From the NCBI GenBank assembly GCA_045660565.1, contig JAZRDX010000061.1, positions 1-16,781 of the forward strand: a stretch of 16,781 bases of DNA, in the 5' to 3' direction. Shown piece after piece: positions 6,870 through 12,628 of the stretch; within the stretch, counting starts at the first letter, position 1; each line of letters starts with the position of its first letter. The translations under genes were made by a program, and so were the position numbers. Under the pieces are notes generated by a model, which ran no database searches, had not been told where the DNA came from, and was given only the letters and a program-made list of their open reading frames with translations. Source of the DNA: SIG673 sp045660565. Lineage in GTDB: Bacteria; Bacillota; Clostridia; Oscillospirales; CAG-272.

Positions 6870-6946
6870 AGGGAGATGCCGAGATAAAAGCTGTTAAAAA
6901 CGCAAAGGGCGGTCTTCTGCGCTGAAAAATGAAAGGCGGTAAAAAA

Positions 6947-7144
6947 ATGAAAATCAGATTTAATCCCGACGGGGAAACGGTAAGGCTTGTAAAAGAAGGC
7001 TTAAAGAGGACGGGAGGCTACTGCCCCTGCATAAGAATACAAAACGAGGACACAAAATGTATGTGTAAGCAGTTCCGCGAGCAGATTAACGATCCCGATT
7101 TCGAGGGCTTTTGCCACTGTATGCTTTACTATAAGGAAAAGTAA
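6947..7144 (+). CDS. Small ferredoxin:thioredoxin reductase catalytic-chain-like Fe-S protein
   Basis: 65 residues with six cysteines in three C-x-C pairs: Cys26-Pro-Cys28, Cys38-Met-Cys40 and Cys56-His-Cys58. This is the CPC/CPC/CHC signature of the plant-type FTR beta chain, which binds a [4Fe-4S] cluster beside an active disulfide and reduces thioredoxin with ferredoxin electrons. The spacing differs from the chloroplast enzyme (9 and 15 residues between pairs rather than 16 and 8), and Met replaces Pro in the second pair. At about 65 residues it is also far shorter than plastid FTR. A thioredoxin gene follows directly, which fits a reductase-substrate pair. An upstream in-frame ATG at 6929 lacks a ribosome site; AGGCGG at 6932-6937 favours 6947. 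Biochemistry is inferred from family. Confidence 0.82.
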   Translation: MKIRFNPDGETVRLVKEGLKRTGGYCPCIRIQNEDTKCMCKQFREQINDPDFEGFCHCMLYYKEK

Positions 7145-7234
7145 TTTACCCGTGTAAGAAAATAAAAACACGGCATAATATACATAAGAAAACGTTTTGA
7201 TGCATAAAACTACACAGAAAGGATGGTAACAAAA

Positions 7235-7540
7235 ATGGCAGTAATTAAAATTTCAAACGACAATTTCGAAAACGAGGTTCTCCGCTCGGATAAGGCGGTG
7301 CTTCTTGATTTCTACGCGGATTGGTGCGGCCCCTGCCGTATGGTTGGACCTATCGTCCACGAGATAGCAGAGGAGAGAAGCGATATTAAGGTAGGCAAGA
7401 TAAACGTTGACGAGGAGCCGGAGCTCGCCGAAAAATTCGGTGTTTTCAGTATTCCGATGCTTGTTGTGATCAAGGACGGTAAGGTAGTTAATCAGGCAGT
7501 AGGTGCGCGCCCTAAGGAAATGATACTTGCAATGCTTTAA
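7235..7540 (+). CDS. trxA: Thioredoxin
   Basis: 101 residues, normal size for a classical cytoplasmic thioredoxin. The active site WCGPC lies in LLDFYADWCGPCR, and the cis-proline loop is SIPML. It reduces protein disulfides. The usual flavin thioredoxin reductase gene is not adjacent; instead the FTR-like gene lies 90 bases upstream, so this thioredoxin may take electrons from ferredoxin (inference from context). The ATG at 7223 lies inside the ribosome site AAAGGATGG, so the start at 7235 is preferred. It probably shares the iron-type DtxR-controlled promoter at 6815-6843; a weak hairpin in the gap (7150-7173) has no T-run and is not a terminator. Confidence 0.95.
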   Translation: MAVIKISNDNFENEVLRSDKAVLLDFYADWCGPCRMVGPIVHEIAEERSDIKVGKINVDEEPELAEKFGVFSIPMLVVIKDGKVVNQAVGARPKEMILAML

Positions 7541-7570
7541 AGGGATTCGTATGTGAAACACTCTGAAACC

Positions 7571-7612
7571 AAATAAAAATCCCCCCCGTATAACGGGGGG
7601 GGATTTTTATTT
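7571..7612 (+). terminator. GC-rich terminator after thioredoxin, second copy of a repeated hairpin
   Basis: A nearly perfect palindrome: AAATAAAAATCCCCCCC pairs with GGGGGGGGATTTTTATTT around GTATAAC, with one extra G in the right arm. It starts 31 bases after the thioredoxin stop and has a T-rich tail in both directions. The core hairpin and its AAATAAAAAT flank are the same as at 391-424 in the opposite orientation. Confidence 0.85.
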
Positions 7613-7724
7613 GCCTTCTCCGGTGGGAGAAGGTGGCAGCCTTAGGTTGACGGATGAGGCGTATAAACAACTACTCATCCCCCGCGGGGCGGTCCCCCTT
7701 CCCTCACAAGGGAAGGCTTTTTTT
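7613..7724. repeat. REP-like composite hairpin repeat
   Basis: Three stems in order: CCTTCTCC/GGAGAAGG (7614-7633), GGATGAG/CTCATCC (7652-7658 with 7674-7680) and CCTTCCCT/AGGGAAGG (7697-7716) followed by a run of seven T. It carries the AAGGTGGCA string that also occurs, on the other strand, in the 124-284 repeat. It lies directly before a regulator gene that has lost its 5' half. The last stem can also work as a terminator. Confidence 0.65.
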
Positions 7725-7763
7725 ACTTATTTTGCCTTGTAAAACCACAGCTTTGCCTGCCGT

Positions 7764-8270
7764 TTGTTTTCTATAACGGCGCTGAACTCAGGGGATGAGA
7801 CGTATGACCGCGCGGTAAGAATATTTGAGCAGCTAAGAGATGTTTCGGATAATGAAAAATATTCAGAAGCGGAGAAAAGCTCTGCCGCGCTTCAGCTTAT
7901 GCTGCTGATTGCTGAAAACCTAACCTCTGCGCCGGCACTTAGTGCATCACCCCTGCAAGCGGCAATTGAATACATAAACAGACATATATCCGAGGAAATA
8001 ACTATTAATAAGGTGAGCGAGGCATCTTATATAAGTAAATATTACCTTTGCCGACTTTTTAAGGAGAAAATCGGTATTACCATAATGGAATACGTTCTCC
8101 AGACACGAATCACCGCGGCAAAAGAGCTTTTAAGAGACGGACGGGTGTCGGTTACAGAGGTTTCGACGACCGCCGGATTCAGCAGTCCGTCCTATTTTTC
8201 GAGGGTGTTTAAGGAGCATACGGGACTTTCACCGCTTTCGTACCGCAAAAGGCACGGAAATATCTTTTGA
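7764..8270 (+). pseudogene. 5'-truncated AraC-family regulator (DNA-binding half only)
   Basis: The reading frame encodes about 168 residues ending in a complete AraC-type double helix-turn-helix: ITINKVSEASYISKYYLCRLFKE (about 80-101) and VSVTEVSTTAGFSSPSYFSRVFKE (about 128-151), then the typical TGLSPLSYRK end. The usual 100-150-residue N-terminal sensor domain is missing. In frame there is a stop at 7740, no ATG, only a TTG at 7764 without a ribosome site, and no promoter I can see; the hairpin repeat at 7613-7724 sits where the 5' half should be. I therefore call it a gene remnant. A short protein made from TTG or from an internal start could still bind DNA. It differs clearly from the intact AraC protein at 11655-12449. 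Confidence 0.65.
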
Positions 8271-8372
8271 TGCTTTGTAAATAAGGGAATTTACCTTAAT
8301 AAAATATGCTTTAAAGCTTACTACTTTACAAACTCATTTTACAACACGTCATTCGCTTTGTCAAGTATTTTA

Positions 8373-8406
8373 TAAAAAAACGGTATCCTTTTTTGTGGGG
8401 ATACCG
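8373..8406 (-). terminator. Terminator of the XRE regulator gene
   Basis: CGGTATCC (8381-8388) pairs with GGATACCG (8399-8406); on the minus strand it is followed by TTTTTTTATA. It begins 9 bases after the stop codon. Bases 8271-8372 between this and the AraC remnant show nothing else I can name. Confidence 0.88.
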
Positions 8407-8414
8407 CCTTTTCG

Positions 8415-8741
8415 TTATGTCAAATTGTTTGTGAGCTTTATAATTTCCAAAATAAATTTTCGGTTTTGGGGGCTGAGCTTCTTTATTTCGGAAAGAAGCT
8501 CGGTTTCAATATATTCGCCTGAGTTAACGGCGCTTTCCGAGACGAGAGTAGCTATCTCGCAGCCCAGAACAGAGGAAACGGAGCCGAGCAGGTCGAGGCT
8601 TATTTTGGTTATTCCGCGCTCAAACTGACTGACGTATCCGATTGTTACGTTCAGTCTCTCCGCAAGCGTTTCCTGTGTCATTCCTTTGGCTTTTCTCGCC
8701 CTTTTTATTCTTTCGCCGATAAGCTTGTAATCTACGTTCAT
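8415..8741 (-). CDS. XRE-family (Cro/C1-type) transcriptional repressor
   Basis: 108 residues. Residues 1-62 are a lambda-repressor-like helix-turn-helix (IGERIKRARKAKGMTQETLA, then RLNVTIGYVSQFERGITKIS); the rest is a short helical tail (LLSEIKKLSPQNRKFILEII) that may serve for dimerisation. There is no ligand or peptidase domain. The longer start at 8753 would lie right against the Shine-Dalgarno AAAGGA, so 8741 is preferred. It is divergent from the TIR-domain gene, and the shared intergenic region has palindromes over both promoters. This is the usual layout for a regulator that represses itself and its neighbour. The signal that would release repression is unknown. Confidence 0.88.
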   Translation of the reverse strand: MNVDYKLIGERIKRARKAKGMTQETLAERLNVTIGYVSQFERGITKISLDLLGSVSSVLGCEIATLVSESAVNSGEYIETELLSEIKKLSPQNRKFILEIIKLTNNLT

Positions 8742-8822
8742 ATTTATCCCCATTCCTTTGCCAAGAGGTAGCTGCGCAGGCTTAGCGAATTTACAGCTTC
8801 CCGCACCGCAGCAGTAAGATTA

Positions 8823-8845
8823 ATGTAAAGTATATCCACTTACAT
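8823..8845. promoter_or_regulatory. Candidate operator over the XRE gene -10 box
   Basis: ATGTAAAGT (8823-8831) and ACTTACAT (8838-8845) form a palindrome with one extra base in the left arm. It covers the minus-strand -10 box TATACT (8829-8834). The core TAAGTG (reverse strand 8837-8842) also occurs in both arms of the larger palindrome at 8856-8913. Binding by the XRE protein is an inference. Confidence 0.5.
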
Positions 8846-8858
8846 AAATAGAATACAA
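8829..8858 (-). promoter_or_regulatory. Promoter of the XRE regulator gene
   Basis: On the minus strand TTGTAT (8853-8858) and TATACT (8829-8834) with an 18-base spacer. Confidence 0.65.
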
Positions 8859-8913
8859 CACTTATGGCTAAAAAAGAAGATAGTTATAGGTATAATTGAA
8901 GCTATAAGTGTTG
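8856..8913. promoter_or_regulatory. Interrupted palindrome spanning the divergent XRE/TIR promoters
   Basis: The left arm 8856-8869 (CAACACTTATGGCT) and right arm 8900-8913 (AGCTATAAGTGTTG) are inverted copies at 13 of 14 positions, 30 bases apart. The left arm overlaps the -35 box of the XRE gene (8853-8858); the right arm overlaps the -35 box of the TIR gene (8911-8916). A dimer on each arm, perhaps looped together, would silence both genes. The binding protein is presumed to be the XRE product. Confidence 0.65.
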
Positions 8914-8939
8914 ACAAATGACGGATTTTGTGGTATACT
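8911..8939 (+). promoter_or_regulatory. Consensus promoter of the TIR gene
   Basis: TTGACA (8911-8916), 17-base spacer, TATACT (8934-8939), extended -10 TGG. The leader to the start codon is about 40 bases. Confidence 0.85.
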
Positions 8940-8986
8940 AAGCTGTAAATACAGTTAAATGTAGCATATAGCAAAAAGGAGTAAAT

Positions 8987-11599
8987 ATGAAAATCCTAAA
9001 ATGTGAGATATGCGGCGGCGCGATAGAGCGTAAGGGGAATTTTTACGTTTGTCTGCACTGCCGTAATAAATGGGAGATAGACGCAGCCGATGACGTTCAC
9101 GCCGTTGACCGCGCAAACGCTTGGGCTGCACTGCGCGACGGAGATTATGAAAGAGCTACCGAGCTGTTTGAAAATATTCTTTTAAAGGACAAAAACAGCC
9201 ATGAGGCGCATTGGGGTCGCGCTCTTGCCGCAAACGGCATCTTATACGTTACCGATTTAAGCGAAAACAAAAAGGTGCCTACCTGCAATAATATAACCGA
9301 GGACGCCTTTGTTAAATCAAAAGACGTTATAAAGGCAATATCACTTGCTCCCTCGGATATAGCCGAGACCTACAAAAGTCAGTCGGAGTACATAGAAAAG
9401 GTGCGAGTTGAGTGGCTTGAAAAGGCAAGCAAGGAGCCTCCGTACGATGTTTTTATAAGCTTTAAGGACAGCGACCGCGAAAACGGCATCGAAAGAACGC
9501 AGGACAGTGTTGACGCGCAGGACCTTTACAACGCCCTCACTAACGAAGGGTATAAGGTGTTTTTCAGCCGTGTCAGTCTGCGTGATAAAATCTCCGAGCA
9601 GTACGAGCCGTACATCTATAACGCTATAAAAACCTCAAAGGTTATGATTGTATTCGGTGAAAAGCCGGAATACTTTTCTTCTGTGTGGATAAAAAACGAA
9701 TGGAGTAGGTTTAAAACAAGGATAGAAAAGGGCGAAAAGCATAAAAACTCCCTTGTTGTCGTCTATAAAAACATGAACCCCGGCTACCTGCCGTCCGTTC
9801 TCAAATCCCGTCAGTGTCTTAACGCGTCGGATATGACCTTCCTTTCCGACCTTAACCGTCATATTAAGCGTGTTGTTGAGGAAACAAACAAGAACGTACG
9901 CCTTGACCGCATCAAGATTGAGGGCGGACAGATTGCGAAGAAAGCTACGGCGCTTGCCGTTAATTCTGTAAAGACAAGAGAAATCGGAGCGGGCGCGATA
10001 GCTGAAACGAGCATTAGCGAAAAGCAGTCGGTAACGCTTATAAACACTTATTTGAAGGCGGCAGATTGGAACGGTGCGGAAAAGCTTATTGAGGATGTGC
10101 TGTTCGAAAACCCTTCTTGTGCTGAGGCTATATGGTGTAAAATTCTAAGAAATAATAAAGCGAGCGACGAGCAAGTATTTATTAAGTGTCTTTCTTCCGC
10201 AAATGCCGGATTTAATGACTTTGAACTGCTTGAAAAGCTTTTAAACTGTTCTTCAAAGAATTTTGCTGCACATATTCTTGATTTATTTTACAATATTAGA
10301 TTTGTGTCGGATAGTTTGCAAAGAAATGTGCTTGATAGGATTCTTCCGTTTGCCTATTCTAACAGAGAGAATAAAATCAGAGAAGCCTTTAATAACGTTA
10401 TTGCCGCCGCACATATGAATTCCTTTGAGCTGTTACTTACCACACTGGATTCGGGCGAGGTTGACCGATACATTGCTTATAATCTTGCTTTTGTAAAGAC
10501 TACCAAAGATATTGTTGCTAAAAGAAAGGTTTTAAATAACGTTCTTGCGGTTGACGAAGGTAATCTCGATGCGCTTAGACTTACTGTTGATGTTGATATT
10601 ATATTGGATGTTTCTTCCGAGAGGATAAAAACCGATTTTGAAACACTTTTAAAATATACGGAAGATGCCGACATCGAGGTCGTTCGTATAATGGATATGC
10701 TGTTAAACGTTAATTATCGGTTGAAAATAAGCGGAATAGAATTTGCAAAACAGGTACTCAAGTATTACAGCGGAAATCTCACAAATCTAATAGATAGATT
10801 ATTAAAATTTGCGTATAGGCTTTTGAAAAATAAAATATTAAAAGAAGCGGAATATTATTATAACTTGATAATTTCTATTGACAAGAATTGTCCCGGAGCG
10901 TATTGGGGACTTTGTTCTGTAAAGCTTGGCGTATGTAATGAAAAAGAAATTTTAGAATCTCCTATATCAATTAGAAATTGTTCCGAGTTTAATAAATATT
11001 TAACTCTTGTAGACGAAAAAAGAAGAATTGAATGTATTGAACTTGCAAAGAAACAAAAAGAAATAATTGATGAAAGAAAGCAAAAAAGAATTAAAGAGAT
11101 AAAGCGAAAGCTTCACAGTTCCAATACTGCTATTAATGAATGTGCTGGAAATATTGAGCAATGTGAGAAAGAGTTAAAAAACAAAGTAAAGCAGAATGCT
11201 TTAAGCATTCTACTTGGAGTAATAGGTATTGGGGCTGCGGTTATATTAACTTTATACATAGTTTCGTTAATTAAAAACGAACAAATATCTAATATATTTA
11301 TTGAAAATACCTATGAGGGAAGAGTTGTAATTTCATCAAGTTTTATCTACATTGTGTATGCTATTGTGTGTATGGTATGTTTTGCGTCAGAGTTTATGAT
11401 TATTTGTTTAGTAGGTGTAGGGGTGCCGCTATTACCATTTATGCCTTTTATCTGCTTTTTTAAAGGCTTTGTAAATATTAAAAAAGAACGAACCAAAACG
11501 CGTGTGTCGATTGCAATATTTGAAAGCGCTGCGGATAAAGAGAAGAAAACAGTGATAGAATTAGAAACAGAACTAAAAAAACTACAAGCGCAAGAATAA
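8987..11599 (+). CDS. Zinc-ribbon / TPR / TIR-domain / membrane protein, candidate immune effector
   Basis: 870 residues. Order seen: zinc ribbon (Cys6-x2-Cys9, Cys22-x2-Cys25); a TPR-like helical pair (about 43-85); a TIR domain (about 152-300) starting with YDVFISFKDSD and containing WIKNEW. Glu238 in that string is placed like the catalytic Glu of NAD-cleaving TIR domains (SARM1 WVHKE). A long helical, TPR-like region (about 345-660) follows, then a charged coiled coil (about 675-735), two or three membrane helices (about 738-762 and 783-828) and a last coiled coil. Bacterial TIR domains often cleave NAD or make signal nucleotides in phage defence; enzyme activity here is inferred. Shine-Dalgarno AAAGGAG supports the start. 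The 3' third, from about 10700, is visibly richer in A+T than the TIR part, suggesting a mosaic gene. The neighbour is a divergent XRE repressor; no ThsA, cyclase or STING gene is near. Confidence 0.85.
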   Translation: MKILKCEICGGAIERKGNFYVCLHCRNKWEIDAADDVHAVDRANAWAALRDGDYERATELFENILLKDKNSHEAHWGRALAANGILYVTDLSENKKVPTCNNITEDAFVKSKDVIKAISLAPSDIAETYKSQSEYIEKVRVEWLEKASKEPPYDVFISFKDSDRENGIERTQDSVDAQDLYNALTNEGYKVFFSRVSLRDKISEQYEPYIYNAIKTSKVMIVFGEKPEYFSSVWIKNEWSRFKTRIEKGEKHKNSLVVVYKNMNPGYLPSVLKSRQCLNASDMTFLSDLNRHIKRVVEETNKNVRLDRIKIEGGQIAKKATALAVNSVKTREIGAGAIAETSISEKQSVTLINTYLKAADWNGAEKLIEDVLFENPSCAEAIWCKILRNNKASDEQVFIKCLSSANAGFNDFELLEKLLNCSSKNFAAHILDLFYNIRFVSDSLQRNVLDRILPFAYSNRENKIREAFNNVIAAAHMNSFELLLTTLDSGEVDRYIAYNLAFVKTTKDIVAKRKVLNNVLAVDEGNLDALRLTVDVDIILDVSSERIKTDFETLLKYTEDADIEVVRIMDMLLNVNYRLKISGIEFAKQVLKYYSGNLTNLIDRLLKFAYRLLKNKILKEAEYYYNLIISIDKNCPGAYWGLCSVKLGVCNEKEILESPISIRNCSEFNKYLTLVDEKRRIECIELAKKQKEIIDERKQKRIKEIKRKLHSSNTAINECAGNIEQCEKELKNKVKQNALSILLGVIGIGAAVILTLYIVSLIKNEQISNIFIENTYEGRVVISSSFIYIVYAIVCMVCFASEFMIICLVGVGVPLLPFMPFICFFKGFVNIKKERTKTRVSIAIFESAADKEKKTVIELETELKKLQAQE

Positions 11600-11618
11600 A
11601 AACAGTGAAATATAAATT

Positions 11619-11648
11619 AAAAGGCGAGAAAAATCTTGCCTTTTATTA
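11619..11648. terminator. Terminator between the TIR and AraC genes
   Basis: AAAAGGCGAGA (11619-11629) pairs with TCTTGCCTTTT (11634-11644) with one G-T pair and a four-base loop; T-rich tails exist on both strands. It can serve both convergent genes. Confidence 0.82.
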
Positions 11649-11654
11649 TTTCTA

Positions 11655-12449
11655 TTAACCCAAATATTGCTTTTTTATATCTCCCGGAGTATGCCCCGTT
11701 TTTCTTTTGAAAAACCGCACGAAATAGCTGACGTCGTCATAACCGCATTTTTCGGCTATCTCCGAAACGGTGTAATATCCGCTTGACAGATATTCCTTTG
11801 CGTAGTAGATACGCAGCTCGTCTCTGTATTGCAACGGTGTTCCGCCGTATATCCTTTTCCATTCACGTCTGAAATTCGTAACGCTCATATTAGCAAGTGA
11901 TGAAAGAGAAGAAAGCGTTACTGGCTTCTCAAAATTACGTTCAATATACTCCTTAACCGATGTGAGTCGAGCGTCTTTTTCGCCGGATTCCTCGGTTAAA
12001 TCTCGGTAGAAATGTGAAAGTAAAGTATATAACGCTCCCGTCGCTTGCATTTCAAAGCCCGTTCCTTTTTCTCTCCATATACCGACCAGCTTTTTGAAGT
12101 CATGCTCAAGGCGGTCGGTATTTTTTCCCTTTAAAAGAGAATATGGCGCGTTAAGAACGTCAGGTCGCGAGGTTTTTCTGTGAATGTCAAAGTTTACGGT
12201 AAAGTGCCGAAACTCTCTTTCCGTTATAATTGCGTATGCCGCGTCGGATGAAAGAAAAATGACGTCCCCCTTACCGAGGGTAACTCGCGAACCGTCGAAG
12301 AATCGGTATTCCGCCCCTCCGCTGAGCGCGTAAACGAGACCGAACTGACCTCTGCCCGAAGGGTATTCGCATCGGTGCGCGCGATCAAGTATAAATTCGT
12401 GAGCTATATGTATTTTTTTAACATCAAGAAAAAAAGAGTTAATAATCAT
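11655..12449 (-). CDS. AraC-family transcriptional regulator with cupin sensor domain
   Basis: 264 residues. The N-terminal half (about 1-110) is a cupin-like sugar-sensor domain (GLVYALSGGAEYRFFDGSRVTLGKGDVIFLSS). The C-terminal half carries the AraC double helix-turn-helix (VTLSSLSSLANMSVTNFRREWKR and YTVSEIAEKCGYDDVSYFVRFFKRKTGHTP). It is divergent from the isomerase and 704-residue protein genes, so it most likely switches that operon on in response to a sugar or glycoside (inference from layout). A GAGGT ribosome site precedes ATG. It has its own consensus promoter. It differs from the truncated AraC remnant at 7764-8270. Confidence 0.9.
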   Translation of the reverse strand: MIINSFFLDVKKIHIAHEFILDRAHRCEYPSGRGQFGLVYALSGGAEYRFFDGSRVTLGKGDVIFLSSDAAYAIITEREFRHFTVNFDIHRKTSRPDVLNAPYSLLKGKNTDRLEHDFKKLVGIWREKGTGFEMQATGALYTLLSHFYRDLTEESGEKDARLTSVKEYIERNFEKPVTLSSLSSLANMSVTNFRREWKRIYGGTPLQYRDELRIYYAKEYLSSGYYTVSEIAEKCGYDDVSYFVRFFKRKTGHTPGDIKKQYLG

Positions 12450-12491
12450 AAAAGCTGACCTCGTTTTATTTTGGCTGGTTTTATTGATTTC

Positions 12492-12520
12492 AGTATATCA
12501 CAAAACAAAGCGCTTGTCAA
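12492..12520 (-). promoter_or_regulatory. Promoter of the AraC regulator gene
   Basis: TTGACA (12515-12520) and TATACT (12492-12497) on the minus strand, 17-base spacer, extended -10 TGA. The spacer and -35 region hold an imperfect palindrome, ACAAAGCGCTTGT, similar to operators of LacI/CcpA-type proteins but not a good cre match. Confidence 0.85.
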
Positions 12521-12562
12521 TGAAAAACGGACAGAAAGTCCTATAAAAGAACATTTTGTTAC

Positions 12563-12591
12563 TTGATTTAACGCTCGTTTTGTGCTAAAAT
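12563..12591 (+). promoter_or_regulatory. Promoter of the isomerase operon
   Basis: TTGATT (12563-12568), 17-base spacer, TAAAAT (12586-12591), extended -10 TGC. Both boxes are weaker than those of neighbouring promoters, which fits a need for AraC-type activation. Confidence 0.65.
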
Positions 12592-12628
12592 GTAGTTACA
12601 TTAAATATTACTTAGAGAGGTATTTACT

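Noticed and set aside
6848..6946. Riboswitch in the FTR-like leader
   Set aside because: I compared it with manganese, SAM, TPP, FMN, cobalamin, NiCo and fluoride switch cores from memory and found no match. The palindrome at its 5' end is better explained as a DtxR-type operator.
8987..11599. Thoeris or CBASS system
   Set aside because: Only the TIR protein is present; no SIR2/SLOG ThsA, nucleotide cyclase, SAVED or STING protein lies in the window.
12502..12518. Catabolite control (cre) site
   Set aside because: AAAGCGCTT matches the centre of a cre box, but the flanking TG and CA positions do not fit. It is kept only as a remark on the AraC promoter.
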